A stretch of 64,000 nucleotides of DNA from Ilumatobacteraceae bacterium (GTDB lineage Bacteria; Actinomycetota; Acidimicrobiia; Acidimicrobiales; Ilumatobacteraceae): positions 1-64,000 of the forward strand of contig JAKMEY010000028.1 of the NCBI GenBank assembly GCA_022425725.1. Direction: 5' to 3'. The notes beneath the pieces were generated by a model that saw only the letters and a program-made list of their open reading frames with translations, was not told the DNA's origin and ran no database searches. This document shows positions 26,208-35,238 of this stretch, piece after piece. The position numbers and the translations under genes are program-made. Numbering within the stretch: the stretch's first letter is position 1; the number at the start of each line of letters is the position of its first letter.

Positions 26208-26843
26208 ATGTCTCAACGGGATGGACTCACTGCAATGAATATCGATAACACCACCGATCAACCAGTCAGCATGTTTGACGGCATCAAGACCATTCCGAAC
26301 GCGGTGACACTTGTTCGTTTGCTGTGTCTGCCGTTATTTCTGTGGATTCTTTTCGGACTTGAAAACCAGCACCTCGCTGCTTGGGTGCTCGGTGGTATCG
26401 GTGCTACCGACTGGGTTGATGGCTACCTTGCACGTCGCCTCGATCAGACGAGTGAATTCGGCAAAATCTTCGACCCAACAGTTGACCGCATTCTGTTCTT
26501 CGTTGGCATCGTCGCCCTTATCATCGATGGATCGGTTCCACTTTGGTTCGCCTTGATTGCTCTCATCCGGGAGATTCTCGTCGCGGCAATGATGGTCATC
26601 GCCACGTTCGTCTTCAAGATGGAGCGTTTTGATGTCACCTGGTGGGGTAAGACCGCGGCGTTTTTGTTGATGGTCACCTTTCCCGGCTTTTTGATGGGGG
26701 AGAGCAACATGCCCATCGCGGGCGCGTTCAGCATCGCAGCATGGATTCTCGGAATTCCCGGTCTCGTGCTCAGTGTGTACACGGCCGGTGCATATGTTCC
26801 GCTGGTCGTTCGAGGAGTTCGCTCAGGCCAGCGAGCTGGGTGA
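26208..26843 (+). CDS. pgsA: CDP-alcohol phosphatidyltransferase (PgsA-like)
   Basis: A 211-aa membrane enzyme with several hydrophobic helices and the CDP-alcohol motif: DWVDGYLARRLDQTSEFG followed by the two downstream Asp of FDPTVDR. It condenses a CDP-diacylglycerol with an alcohol; by length and context (beside gcvH and the FHA gene, as Mycobacterium pgsA2) it is most likely phosphatidylglycerophosphate synthase or a close relative. The start may instead be the ATG at 26235. Confidence 0.82.
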   Translation: MSQRDGLTAMNIDNTTDQPVSMFDGIKTIPNAVTLVRLLCLPLFLWILFGLENQHLAAWVLGGIGATDWVDGYLARRLDQTSEFGKIFDPTVDRILFFVGIVALIIDGSVPLWFALIALIREILVAAMMVIATFVFKMERFDVTWWGKTAAFLLMVTFPGFLMGESNMPIAGAFSIAAWILGIPGLVLSVYTAGAYVPLVVRGVRSGQRAG

Positions 26844-26881
26844 ATTTCGTCTGAGCAACAATCTCAGTTGGTTAAAGCCGC

Positions 26882-26887
26882 TACCTT
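26882..26887 (+). promoter_or_regulatory. -10 box for gcvH (leaderless)
   Basis: TACCTT ends 7 nt before the ATG at 26895, which decides that start over the longer open frame from 26868. Confidence 0.5.
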
Positions 26888-26894
26888 TAGAGAG

Positions 26895-27278
26895 ATGGAA
26901 ATCCCAAGTCATCTTCGCTATTCGGCTGACCACGAGTGGGTCGCACGTAATGACGACGGCACAGTGCGTATCGGTATCACCGATTACGCGCAAGATGCGT
27001 TGGGTGATGTGGTTTTCGCTGACCTTCCCGCGGTCAATGATCGTTTTGAGGGCGGCGCAATGTGTGGCGAAGTGGAAAGCACGAAATCAGTCTCCGAGAT
27101 CTACAGCCCGTTAGCCGGTGTGGTCGTAGCAGTGAACTCTGCCGTTCAAGATGACCCATCAATTTTGAACTCTGACCCATATGGTGACGGCTGGATGATC
27201 GAACTGCGTGTCGACGACTCATCGATGATTGACCAACTGCTTGATGCTGACGGGTATCGCTCTTTGACAGGGGAGTGA
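26895..27278 (+). CDS. gcvH: glycine cleavage system H protein
   Basis: A 127-aa lipoyl carrier that shuttles the aminomethyl group between P, T and L proteins. Lys64 in GEVESTKSVSEIYSP is the lipoylated residue; LRYSADHEWV and GITDYAQDALGDVVFADLP are family blocks. It starts a plus-strand unit with the FHA, MerR, DUF151, MerR and gcvT genes. Its stop overlaps the FHA start by 4 bp. Confidence 0.95.
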   Translation: MEIPSHLRYSADHEWVARNDDGTVRIGITDYAQDALGDVVFADLPAVNDRFEGGAMCGEVESTKSVSEIYSPLAGVVVAVNSAVQDDPSILNSDPYGDGWMIELRVDDSSMIDQLLDADGYRSLTGE

Positions 27279-27769
27279 CAGTCGTGTCGTACGTGTTCTG
27301 CAACCAGTGCGGCCATCGAAACCCGCCCGGCAGCAACTTCTGCTCAAGCTGTGGCGAACCGTTAGATGTGCTCGACGATCGAACCATCACCCTGATGACC
27401 GTCGATCCCTTGCAGGACGCCCCGGGGTCAGGCGATGACATCTCGGTGAATCTTGGCGATCTCACACATGGTGTCGGTGTGCTCATAGTGAGGTCGGGTG
27501 GCCTCGCGGGAATGCGCTACGCGCTTGATGTCCCAAATACCCGTATCGGTCGCCACCCTGATTCAGAGATCGTCCTCGATGACATCACCGTTTCACGACG
27601 GCATGCAGAGATTGTTCGTCGAGATGCTGAATATGAGGTGCTCGACTCAGGATCGCTCAATGGAACCTACGTCAACCAGGAGCGAATTGAGGCAAGCGTC
27701 TTGCGCCATGGTGACGAAGTTCAGATCGGCAAGTTCCGGTTGGTGTTTTTTGAGCGAGCCGATGGCTGA
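27275..27769 (+). CDS. zinc-ribbon FHA-domain protein, GarA-like
   Basis: A 164-aa protein with an N-terminal zinc ribbon (CNQCGHRNPPGSNFCSSCG) and a C-terminal FHA domain (TRIGRHPDSEIVLDD, SRRHAEI, LNGTYVN) that binds phosphothreonine. By gene order it corresponds to mycobacterial GarA, which sits between gcvH and a MerR gene and switches 2-oxoglutarate and glutamate metabolism. It differs from GarA in carrying a zinc ribbon where GarA has a phosphorylatable tail. The GTG start overlaps gcvH; GTG at 27284 is an alternative. Confidence 0.85.
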   Translation: MTVVSYVFCNQCGHRNPPGSNFCSSCGEPLDVLDDRTITLMTVDPLQDAPGSGDDISVNLGDLTHGVGVLIVRSGGLAGMRYALDVPNTRIGRHPDSEIVLDDITVSRRHAEIVRRDAEYEVLDSGSLNGTYVNQERIEASVLRHGDEVQIGKFRLVFFERADG

Positions 27770-28550
27770 GGCCGATGCTGATTACCTCTCGATAGGTGAG
27801 GTATTGGGGCTACTCGTTGAGGAGTTTCCTGAAGTCACCATTTCGAAGATCCGTTTCCTTGAGAGCCAAGGGCTTATTAATCCAGAGCGCACGACATCTG
27901 GCTACCGAAAATTTCATGACCTTGATGTCGAATTGTTGCGGGTGATCCTCACCGAGCAGCGAGAAAATTACTTGCCCCTTCGTGTCATTAAAGACCGAAT
28001 TGACACGGGCGAGATCGATCCATCATCGGAAATTTCGCGACCCCACGGCATGGAGCGACCGGAGGCGAAGCAGGAACTAGCTGACCCAGCCAGTCACCCG
28101 TCTGCGCGAACGAAGCGGCTAGCAGGCCCGACATCCACTGCAACGTCTACAGCAGACGTCATCGGCTTCGGCACTGGGCTGCACCTCGATCGTGGCGAAT
28201 TTCGTTCGATGACCGGATTAACCGAGCAGGAACTCACCGAACTGGAATCGTTTGGCATCATTTCACCCCGGCGCCCATCATCGAATACCTATGTTGAGCA
28301 AGAAGTAGCAATTGGGGCTGCGTCGAGAGTCTTGTTGCGATACGGGATTGATGCGCGGCACCTGCGTAATTGGCGTACCTCCGCCGAAAGAGAATTGTCG
28401 TTGATGGAGCAGTTGCTCGCTCACCAACTGCGACAGAGAGATCCCTCCATGCGCCGCAAAACCAATGAGCAGTCCGCGGAGATTGCAGAAGCCAGCGGAA
28501 AGTTGAGAGCAGCGTTAGTGCAAGAGGGCCTGCAGCGACTGTTTGACTAA
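27762..28550 (+). CDS. MerR-family transcriptional regulator (FtsR-like)
   Basis: A 262-aa MerR-type regulator. The N-terminal winged helix begins DADYLSIGEVLGLLVEEFP and contains ISKIRFLESQGLINPERT and SGYRKFHDLDVELLRVIL. The C-terminal half is helical with no metal-binding cysteines. Order and length match the mycobacterial gene after garA (Rv1828, FtsR). Start ATG at 27762, overlapping the FHA stop by 8 bp. Confidence 0.85.
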   Translation: MAEADADYLSIGEVLGLLVEEFPEVTISKIRFLESQGLINPERTTSGYRKFHDLDVELLRVILTEQRENYLPLRVIKDRIDTGEIDPSSEISRPHGMERPEAKQELADPASHPSARTKRLAGPTSTATSTADVIGFGTGLHLDRGEFRSMTGLTEQELTELESFGIISPRRPSSNTYVEQEVAIGAASRVLLRYGIDARHLRNWRTSAERELSLMEQLLAHQLRQRDPSMRRKTNEQSAEIAEASGKLRAALVQEGLQRLFD

Positions 28551-28581
28551 GCCCACGATGCATCACTCGGGAGTGCTGTTG

Positions 28582-28587
28582 TAGGGT
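28582..28587 (+). promoter_or_regulatory. -10 box for the DUF151 gene (leaderless)
   Basis: TAGGGT ends 6 nt before the GTG at 28594. Confidence 0.5.
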
Positions 28588-28593
28588 CGAACC

Positions 28594-29085
28594 GTGCATC
28601 AAATGAACCTTCTTGGCGTGCGCGTTGAGCTACCGGCAAACACCCCGATGATGTTGCTGAAAGAGACCGACGGTGACGGTCGCCTTCTTCCAATTCTTAT
28701 AGGGAATTCAGAGGCAGCATCAATTCACTCTGCGATGCAGGGTCTTCAGCCTCCTCGCCCCCTTACTCACGACCTGCTGAGCACCGTCATCGAGGTACTC
28801 GATCACCGAATCGATCGGGTTACCATCACCGAACTTCGTGACCATGTCTTCATGGCTGAACTCTCCCTCATCGATAGTGACGGTGTGACAACTTCGTTGT
28901 CGTGTCGCCCATCTGATGCGTGTGCGCTTGCAATCCGCACAGATGCACCGATCTATGCCACCGATGAGGTGCTGGAAACAGCCGGGCAGCCCGAACCTTC
29001 GTCTGCCGACGATCAAGAAGAAGAACTCATCGATGAGTTCCAGGACTTTCTTGAGACTGTCAACCCAGACGATTTTCTTGCTTAG
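28594..29085 (+). CDS. bifunctional nuclease family protein (DUF151)
   Basis: A 163-aa DUF151 protein. The block PMMLLKETDGDGRLLPILIG and SCRPSDACALAIRTDAPIYA are the family hallmarks; the C-terminus is a short acidic tail. Relatives have reported DNase/RNase activity, but its physiological role is unclear. It sits between the two MerR genes as in mycobacteria (Rv1829). Confidence 0.88.
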   Translation: MHQMNLLGVRVELPANTPMMLLKETDGDGRLLPILIGNSEAASIHSAMQGLQPPRPLTHDLLSTVIEVLDHRIDRVTITELRDHVFMAELSLIDSDGVTTSLSCRPSDACALAIRTDAPIYATDEVLETAGQPEPSSADDQEEELIDEFQDFLETVNPDDFLA

Positions 29086-29103
29086 CCAATTACTGCTGCA
29101 CTG

Positions 29104-29132
29104 TTGACTTCAGTTGTCTGCGTCTATAGCGT
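29104..29132 (+). promoter_or_regulatory. promoter of the second MerR gene
   Basis: TTGACT (29104-29109), 17-bp spacer, TAGCGT (29127-29132). The predicted start near 29139 leaves a leader of about 54 nt with a purine-rich GGGAGAG before the ATG at 29193. Confidence 0.5.
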
Positions 29133-29192
29133 AGGCAACTCACATCGAAGTAGTTTCGATCACGCAGTCTTGGGTTGGGAGAGAAGCGCGCA

Positions 29193-29645
29193 ATGTCGAA
29201 CACAGCATCAACTGAGGGTTTCAGCGGCCGGCAGACTGCGGACGTCGTCGGCATTAGTTACCGGCAACTCGATTACTGGGCTCGCACCAATCTCATTCGG
29301 CCATCGCTTACTGACGCTTCTGGTAGCGGCTCCCGGCGCCGGTACAGCTATCAAGATCTTCTTGAGCTTCGAGTCGTGAAAACTCTTATTGACGCAGGCA
29401 TCAAACTCGAATCGGTTCGTGAGGTGTTTGCCTACCTCCGCACACATGTCAGCGCAGATATCGCATCAGCTCATCTCGTGATCAGCGGACAAACTGTTGT
29501 GCTCGCTCAAGGCGACGAGCTCATCGACGTGGTGAAGCAAGGTCAGGGCGTCCTCAATGTTTTGTCCCTCGCTGGAGTGAAGAGCGACATCGACGCGCAA
29601 CTCATTCCACTTCGTTTGGATGAGCCAGAAGCGGTCGCACTCTGA
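29193..29645 (+). CDS. MerR-family transcriptional regulator
   Basis: A 150-aa MerR regulator with the winged helix at residues 8-60 (TADVVGISYRQLDYWARTNL, RRRYSYQDLLELRVVKTLI). It corresponds in order and size to the small MerR gene (Rv1830) next to the glycine cleavage genes in mycobacteria. The frame is open from 29175, but the ATG at 29193 is preferred. The stop overlaps the CTG that I take as the gcvT start. Confidence 0.82.
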   Translation: MSNTASTEGFSGRQTADVVGISYRQLDYWARTNLIRPSLTDASGSGSRRRYSYQDLLELRVVKTLIDAGIKLESVREVFAYLRTHVSADIASAHLVISGQTVVLAQGDELIDVVKQGQGVLNVLSLAGVKSDIDAQLIPLRLDEPEAVAL

Positions 29646-30676
29646 GCGATCGGCAATCACCACTTCACGCGGCACATGTCGCTGCGTCAGCGCGCCTAGC
29701 GCAATTTGGTGGCTGGCAAATGCCGCTCGAATATGAGGGCACGATCAGTGAGCACCTTGCATGCCGCAATACCTGCGCAATGTTTGATGTGTCTCACCTC
29801 GGAACCGTCCGGCTCTCTGATGGCGAGGCTGCAGATCGAGTCCAGAACACCTTGACCAACGATCTCGGCAAAATTGAACCGGGGCGAGCGCAATACACCC
29901 ACTTGTTGAATGACGATGGGGGGGTGCTCGATGACATCATCGTTTGGTGGCACCATAGCGGTGTCATCGATGTCATGCCGAATGCATCGAATACAGAATC
30001 AGTTCGCAACGCCCTTGGCGGTGATGACATCACACCGCAGCGCGCAGTCATTGCGGTGCAGGGACCAGCGGCGAAAGAGATCGCTGCCTTGGTGTGCCCC
30101 AGTTTCGGCACAGTGGGCCGTTTCAGGGTAGAAGAAGTTGTCTGGAACGGTGTGGAGTGCACCGTTGCGGGTACTGGTTACACCGGAGAGGCCGGACTCG
30201 AGATTTCTATTCCGTCGAGCGATGCTGCGGAGTTGTGGCACGCCTTAGCCGGGGCCGGGGCAACCCCCGCAGGCCTTGGCGCCCGTGACACACTTCGCCT
30301 CGAGGCGGGCCTTCCGCTACACGGCCAAGAACTTGGGCCCGATATCACCCCGTTGCAGGCCGGACTGGGCTGGGTCGTTGCCTTTGACACGGAGTTCATC
30401 GGTAAAGACGCACTACTTGCAGAGAAAGCTGCGGGACTGTTGCGCCGACTGGTCGGTATTGCGACAGAGGGCCGTCGTCCACCACGCACGGGAAATCCCA
30501 TCGTGTGCAACGGCCAGGAGATCGGCCACGTCACATCAGGAAACTTTTCACCGATGCTTCAGCACGGGATTGCGATGGGCTTTATTTCAGGCGACTTAGC
30601 CATCGGCGATGCGGTTACCATCGACATTCGCGGCTCCGAAGTGCAGGGTCGGCTCGTCAAGTTGCCGTTCGTGTAG
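29642..30676 (+). CDS. gcvT: aminomethyltransferase, glycine cleavage T protein, CTG start
   Basis: A 344-aa T protein, which moves the methylene group from H protein to tetrahydrofolate. The first ATG (29720) would cut off the conserved SPLHAAHV...AQFGGWQMP start of the family, which is encoded in frame upstream. The only in-frame start-like codon before an in-frame TGA at 29621 is CTG at 29642, and it forms a CTGA overlap with the MerR stop. VSHLGTVR, LDDIIVW, GTGYTGEAGLEI and GLGARDTLRLEAGLPLHGQE (folate-site Asp region) follow. No Shine-Dalgarno site is visible, so coupled translation is likely. Confidence 0.85.
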   Translation: MSDRQSPLHAAHVAASARLAQFGGWQMPLEYEGTISEHLACRNTCAMFDVSHLGTVRLSDGEAADRVQNTLTNDLGKIEPGRAQYTHLLNDDGGVLDDIIVWWHHSGVIDVMPNASNTESVRNALGGDDITPQRAVIAVQGPAAKEIAALVCPSFGTVGRFRVEEVVWNGVECTVAGTGYTGEAGLEISIPSSDAAELWHALAGAGATPAGLGARDTLRLEAGLPLHGQELGPDITPLQAGLGWVVAFDTEFIGKDALLAEKAAGLLRRLVGIATEGRRPPRTGNPIVCNGQEIGHVTSGNFSPMLQHGIAMGFISGDLAIGDAVTIDIRGSEVQGRLVKLPFV

Positions 30677-30687
30677 CGGATTTAATA

Positions 30688-30703
30688 GAGCAGCGGGCTG
30701 CTC
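30688..30703 (-). terminator. weak hairpin terminator between convergent genes
   Basis: GAGCAG-CGGG-CTGCTC forms a 6-bp stem with a 4-nt loop. On the minus strand it is followed by TATTAAAT, so it could end the Lys/Ala-rich gene transcript; it could also stop gcvT read-through. Confidence 0.35.
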
Positions 30704-30709
30704 ACGCCG

Positions 30710-31336
30710 TCATTTCTTCGATGCTGAGGACTTCTTGGCCACGGGTTTTTTCGCAGGAGCAGCCTTCTTTGTGGTTGACTTCTTTGCCGGAGCGGCCTTC
30801 TTCGCCGTAGTCGTCTTCGCTGCGCCCTTCTTTGCGGCCGTCTTTTTCGCTGGAGACGCCTTCTTTGCTGCGCTCTTCTTCGCGCCAGAGGCTTTCTGTG
30901 TGGGGTTCGATGCACTGGAGCCTGTTGTCGCGCTGGTCGGAGATGCGGTGCCAAACATGCCAGCCGCGCCCTGTGCGAGCATCAGCAGGGGACCAAGTCC
31001 TTCGAGAAGTGAATTCACCGAGGTCCACGTGTTCTTCAACTGTTCACCGAGGTCATCTGGCGCCTCGTCAAGAAGTTGACCAAGCATCTGTGCCGCCCTC
31101 GCCAACTGCGGCACTGCCTCACGAAGCGGCTGCTCAATCTCGTCGAGTAGCGAGATCATCCTGCGGGCGACGTCGCCAGCCTTCTTCGCATCGCCGACCA
31201 GCTGTTCGACATGCTCTTGCATCTGCATTCGCCGCTGATTGGCCTCTCCAGCCTTTTTCATACCAGCAGAGACTGGGCCGGCGAGGAGGTTGACAAGTTC
31301 AGAGATGAACTCTGTTCGGTCTGTTGATGTGGCCAT
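30710..31336 (-). CDS. helical protein with histone H1-like Lys/Ala tail
   Basis: A 208-aa protein. Residues 1-135 are helical and amphipathic (LLDEIEQPLREAVPQLARAA...), resembling phasin-like or PHA-granule proteins. Residues about 145-208 are a low-complexity tail of AKK, PAKK and TTKK repeats, as in bacterial histone H1-like proteins. The tail probably binds DNA or polyphosphate. No family is certain. The start is leaderless with TAGCGT 7 nt upstream. It lies between gcvT and gcvP and is read toward gcvT, on the same strand as gcvP and 15 bp after it. Confidence 0.65.
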   Translation of the reverse strand: MATSTDRTEFISELVNLLAGPVSAGMKKAGEANQRRMQMQEHVEQLVGDAKKAGDVARRMISLLDEIEQPLREAVPQLARAAQMLGQLLDEAPDDLGEQLKNTWTSVNSLLEGLGPLLMLAQGAAGMFGTASPTSATTGSSASNPTQKASGAKKSAAKKASPAKKTAAKKGAAKTTTAKKAAPAKKSTTKKAAPAKKPVAKKSSASKK

Positions 31337-31343
31337 ATGACGA

Positions 31344-31349
31344 ACGCTA
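31344..31349 (-). promoter_or_regulatory. -10 box for the Lys/Ala-tailed protein (leaderless)
   Basis: TAGCGT on the minus strand ends 7 nt before the ATG at 31336. Confidence 0.45.
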
Positions 31350-31351
31350 GT

Positions 31352-34192
31352 TCAGGTCTGGCTGGCGTACACCTCGAGCGGCTCACAAGTACAAATCAAA
31401 TTTCGGTCACCTGTCGCTCCATCAATTCGTGCGACGGGGGCGAAATACTTCTGCTGGCGAAGCCCTGGGAGAGGGTAGGCGCCGAGCTCCCTCGAATATG
31501 GCCGTTCCCACGGGCCGAGAAGATCCTCGGCGGTGTGTGGGGCGAACCTGAGGGGGCTCTCTTCGACAGGCCATTCACCGTCGGCAACACGATCGATTTC
31601 TCCTCGAATTGAAATCATCGCATCGCAGAAGCGATCAATTTCTTCAAGGGACTCACTCTCTGTGGGCTCGACCATCAAGGTTCCCGCCACCGGGAAAGAC
31701 ATTGTGGGCGCGTGTATTCCGTGGTCCATGAGACGCTTCGCAACGTCGTCGACGGTGACCCCAGTTGCTTTGGTGATGGGGCGGAGGTCGAGGATGCATT
31801 CGTGGGCCACCCGCCCGTTGGCGTCGGTGTACAAAATGGGGAAGTGGGCTGAGAGCCGTGATACGACGTAGTTTGCGGCGAGTATGGCCGTCATCGTTGC
31901 GTTGCGGAGGCCGACTCCGCCCATCAGCCGGGCGTACACCCACGGAATCGGCAAAATACCGGCGGAACCAAATCGGGCTGCACTGACCGGCCCAACTGCC
32001 CCAGAGTTACCGAGAGGATCACTCGGCAAGAATTCTGCGAGATGTTGTTTGACCGCTACCGGTCCGACACCAGGACCTCCACCGCCGTGAGGAATGCAGA
32101 ATGTCTTGTGCAAATTGAGATGACTTACGTCGGCACCGAACTTCCCTGGTTGAGCCACGCCAACCAGGGCATTGAGATTTGCACCGTCGACATACACCTG
32201 CCCACCAACAGCATGTAGGCGCTCACAGACTTCCGTCACCGTCGTCTCAAACACGCCATGCGTCGACGGGTAGGTAATCATGATGGCCGCAACTCGTTCG
32301 CCGTGGGTCGAGATCAGTTCATCAAGATGTGTGAGGTCGACATCGCCACGTTCATCACACGCAACGACCACTACGTCCATGCCGGCCATGACTGCGCTGG
32401 CGGCATTCGTTCCATGCGCGCTCGACGGGATAAGGCACACGTTACGTTCAACATCCCCACGGCTTCGGTGGTACGCCCGTATGGCAAGAAGGCCCGCAAA
32501 TTCGCCTTGGCTTCCGGCATTCGGCTGCAAACTCACGGCGTCATAACCCGTAATTTCAGCGAGCAAACATTCGAGTTCATCAACCAACTGCTGGTAGCCC
32601 TCGAGCTGCGCCTCGGGAGCATACGGATGGATATTTCCAAACTGTGACCAAGAAATAGGTTCCATCTCGGTGGTGGCATTCAATTTCATCGTGCATGAAC
32701 CAAGCGGAATGATCGTGCGATCAAGAGCAAGATCTTTGTCACTCAGTCGCCGGAGGTACCGAAGCATCTCATGCTCGCTGTGATAGCGATGAAAAACTTC
32801 CTGAGGCATGAGACCACCCGAGCGAGAGAGGTCGTCGCCAAACGCCGGTGGCTCCAACGTTTCGAGATCACTTGGCTCCACGCCAAAACTCTCCACGACA
32901 TCAGACAACACCCGGTGATCGGTGGTTTCATCGAATGTCATCGCCACTGTCGATTCATCGACCACTCGGATATTAATACCTCTGTCGATTGCGGCGGCCC
33001 GATATTTCTCTGCGTCAACACCATCGACGCAAACGACGTCGAAGAAGACATCGTGACGAAGCTGAAACCCGGCGGCCTCCAGCGCTCTCGCTGCGGCGTG
33101 AGCGAAACCCGAGACTCGCTCGGCGATCGCACGAAGCCCATCAGGGCCGTGCCAGCAGGCGTAAAGTCCTGCGATGTTGGCGAGGAGCACCTGTGCCGTG
33201 CAGATATTCGATGTCGCCTTTTCTCGGCGAATATGTTGCTCGCGGGTTTGCAATGCGAGTCGGAGGGCGGGGCGACCGGCGTCGTCGACACTTACGCCGA
33301 CGAGCCGTCCGGGGATCGAGCGTGCGAGCTTCTCTGAGACCGCGATAAACGCTGCGTGCGGTCCGCCTCCCCCCATCGGCACTCCGAATCGCTGTGCCGA
33401 GCCAATTGCAATGTCGGCGCCCATTGAACCGGCGGAGCAAAGGAGCACTGCTGCCAGCGGGTCAATATCGACGACACAGAGAGCACCTTTGTCATGCACC
33501 GTCTCGATCACCGACGACAAATCACGGATACCGCCGGTCGACGAAGGGAAAGAAAATAATGCACCAAACACTCCGTCGAGCGCAGCCAGAGTGGCATCGT
33601 CACCCGACACGACCGAAATTCCGGTGGGTTCAGCCCGCGTCTTCAGAACGGCGAGGATCTGCGGATGAACATCATGATCGACGAAAAACACATCTCCCGT
33701 TTTTGTCGATCGGCGACACATCGTCATGGCTTCAGCTGCCGCTGTTGCCTCGTCGAGCAGCGAGGCGTTGGCGACAGGCAGACCAGTGAGTTCGCACACC
33801 ATAGTCTGGAAATTCAGCAAGGCTTCAAGGCGACCCTGACTAATTTCGGGCTGATAGGGGGTGTACGCGGTGTACCACGCGGGACTTTCAAGCACATTTC
33901 GGCGAATGATGGGAGGCATAATCGTGCCGGTGTATCCCATGCCAATGAGCGAGGTCATCTCAACGTTCTTTTCTGCAATGGAACGGACCGCATCGAGTGC
34001 CTCTTGCTCGCTGAGGACGGCGGGAAGGTCAAGGGGTGATTGCTGACGAATGGAGTCAGGAACGATGTCGTTGATGAGTTCATCTATAGATGCGGCACCC
34101 ACCCGTTCGAGCATGGTGGTGATCGCAGCGCCCTGAGGGCCGATATGACGCGACTCAAATCCTCGAGTCGATGTGTCGTTCGGTGCAGCCAT
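31352..34192 (-). CDS. gcvP: glycine dehydrogenase (aminomethyl-transferring), P protein
   Basis: A 946-aa single-chain P protein that decarboxylates glycine with PLP. The PLP-lysine block is [18 protein letters not shown] near residues 690-710; RHIGPQ at the N-terminus, [12 protein letters not shown] and [15 protein letters not shown] are family signatures. The protein is full length. The gene lies behind the glycine riboswitch, so it is expected to rise when glycine is in excess. It is separated from gcvH and gcvT, which are on the other strand. Confidence 0.96.
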   Translation of the reverse strand: MAAPNDTSTRGFESRHIGPQGAAITTMLERVGAASIDELINDIVPDSIRQQSPLDLPAVLSEQEALDAVRSIAEKNVEMTSLIGMGYTGTIMPPIIRRNVLESPAWYTAYTPYQPEISQGRLEALLNFQTMVCELTGLPVANASLLDEATAAAEAMTMCRRSTKTGDVFFVDHDVHPQILAVLKTRAEPTGISVVSGDDATLAALDGVFGALFSFPSSTGGIRDLSSVIETVHDKGALCVVDIDPLAAVLLCSAGSMGADIAIGSAQRFGVPMGGGGPHAAFIAVSEKLARSIPGRLVGVSVDDAGRPALRLALQTREQHIRREKATSNICTAQVLLANIAGLYACWHGPDGLRAIAERVSGFAHAAARALEAAGFQLRHDVFFDVVCVDGVDAEKYRAAAIDRGINIRVVDESTVAMTFDETTDHRVLSDVVESFGVEPSDLETLEPPAFGDDLSRSGGLMPQEVFHRYHSEHEMLRYLRRLSDKDLALDRTIIPLGSCTMKLNATTEMEPISWSQFGNIHPYAPEAQLEGYQQLVDELECLLAEITGYDAVSLQPNAGSQGEFAGLLAIRAYHRSRGDVERNVCLIPSSAHGTNAASAVMAGMDVVVVACDERGDVDLTHLDELISTHGERVAAIMITYPSTHGVFETTVTEVCERLHAVGGQVYVDGANLNALVGVAQPGKFGADVSHLNLHKTFCIPHGGGGPGVGPVAVKQHLAEFLPSDPLGNSGAVGPVSAARFGSAGILPIPWVYARLMGGVGLRNATMTAILAANYVVSRLSAHFPILYTDANGRVAHECILDLRPITKATGVTVDDVAKRLMDHGIHAPTMSFPVAGTLMVEPTESESLEEIDRFCDAMISIRGEIDRVADGEWPVEESPLRFAPHTAEDLLGPWERPYSRELGAYPLPGLRQQKYFAPVARIDGATGDRNLICTCEPLEVYASQT

Positions 34193-34194
34193 GA

Positions 34195-34219
34195 GGGTCC
34201 CTTCACTACGGTTGGACCC
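34195..34219 (-). promoter_or_regulatory. hairpin masking the gcvP ribosome-binding region
   Basis: On the minus strand GGGTCC (34219-34214) can pair with GGACCC (34200-34195), leaving a 13-nt loop that carries part of the AAGGGA ribosome-binding sequence. The stem ends 2 nt before the ATG at 34192, so riboswitch state could control ribosome access. Confidence 0.4.
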
Positions 34220-34395
34220 CCACTGTCATCGGTACCAGAGAGTTTCACCGCCAGAGCGGCTTTCCCCTTGGGTGAGCCCGAAGGCTGCTTTCCAGTGTCG
34301 CCATCCGTATCGGTCCTGGTGCCTGAGAGATTCCGGGGAGGTTGCTCCTTCGGCGTGAACCTGCACAACGAAGGTGCATTTCACTCTCCCGATGC
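34215..34395 (-). ncRNA. tandem glycine riboswitch
   Basis: The minus-strand leader of gcvP matches both glycine aptamers. The first has CGGGAGAG, then GCCGAAGGAGCAACC and GAATCTCTCAGGCACCAGGA. The second has ACTGGAAAGC, CACCCAAGGGGAAAGCC, GGTGAAACTCTCTGGTACC and GACAGTGGGGG, with the CACTG/CAGTG P1 stem. Glycine binding should switch gcvP expression on. The leader starts within the 46 bp after the LLM gene. Confidence 0.92.
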
Positions 34396-34441
34396 GGCGT
34401 TTCGGCGAATTTCTATGTACTTGCCAACTGTAGTCGGAATG

Positions 34442-35200
34442 TCACCTGACGTGCGGTACGCCGGTCTCAAGAAGAATCACTCGTGTGATACCACGTGAGG
34501 CCATTTCTTGACGGGTGGGGTGCTCTTCGTCACGCAGGGCGGGGTCATACGTCACGTACGTAGTCCACTCGAAATCTGGTGCAGGAGACTGCTCCCGGCA
34601 GGCGGCAAGAAACTCGTCTCGTCGTGGGTGCGCCCACGCAACGTTGATCCCATCGGCCTTTACCGCAGCGATCTGTGAGAGTCGAACACTGTTAACACCG
34701 ACAATCCGTCTCGGAATGTGTTGAGGGGTCATAAACGTGGGAAATTCGCCTGACGTATCTCCCCACATGCGGGAGCTGAGCTCAAGAAGTTCTTCGACCC
34801 GATCGTGTCGTCGCTCCATTGCCGGCTCAATAGGTGCATTAACAGCATGCTGCTCCCAGGCGAACGAACTCAATGGTGATGTTCCTGCTCCAACTCCAAA
34901 CCAAAAACGACGCTCTGAGATTTCAGCAACGGTTGCCGCCCCAACAATGCTGGTGCCGATACTTCGATTCCACACGTTGGTAACAAGCGACCCAAGTTCG
35001 ATGCGTTCGGTTGTTGCAGCCATGGCTCCCAGCCATGTGAAGGCCTCGTACGACTGATTACCTCCCATCGATGAGCCTGCGAGGTGGTCCACGACCCAGA
35101 TGGCACCGAAACCGTTGGCTTCGGCCCATTGGGCTGAGTCTCGCAAGTGGGGCCAGTCGGCGTGCCCAGAGGTGATTTGGTAGTCGACCACTGTGCTCAC
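34442..35200 (-). CDS. LLM-class flavin/F420-dependent oxidoreductase
   Basis: A 252-aa LLM-fold flavoprotein. SAQWAEANGFGAIWVVDHLA, LGSLVTNVWNRS, RFWFGVGAGTSPLS and PRRIVGVNSVRLSQIA are family blocks. Its shortness (250 rather than 300-340 aa) suggests a compact F420-dependent type. The reaction is unknown. Start GTG at 35200, leaderless with TACACT 6 nt upstream. It ends 46 bp before the riboswitch and is otherwise unrelated to gcvP. Confidence 0.72.
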   Translation of the reverse strand: MSTVVDYQITSGHADWPHLRDSAQWAEANGFGAIWVVDHLAGSSMGGNQSYEAFTWLGAMAATTERIELGSLVTNVWNRSIGTSIVGAATVAEISERRFWFGVGAGTSPLSSFAWEQHAVNAPIEPAMERRHDRVEELLELSSRMWGDTSGEFPTFMTPQHIPRRIVGVNSVRLSQIAAVKADGINVAWAHPRRDEFLAACREQSPAPDFEWTTYVTYDPALRDEEHPTRQEMASRGITRVILLETGVPHVR

Positions 35201-35206
35201 GTTGTC

Positions 35207-35212
35207 AGTGTA
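35207..35212 (-). promoter_or_regulatory. -10 box for the LLM gene at 34442-35200 (leaderless)
   Basis: TACACT on the minus strand ends 6 nt before the GTG at 35200. Confidence 0.45.
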
Positions 35213-35238
35213 TGGGCTGGCGGGCTACCCGTCGTTGT

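Noticed and set aside
29642-29720. Frameshift explaining the gcvT start
   Set aside because: The upstream codons are in the same frame and match the family without a shift; only the start codon is unusual.
30609-31079. Plus-strand ORF rich in Ala and Phe opposite the Lys/Ala gene
   Set aside because: It is the reverse reading of AAG/GCC repeats of the real gene.
34084-34368. ORF within the gcvP leader
   Set aside because: It lies across the riboswitch and the start of gcvP and has no family match.
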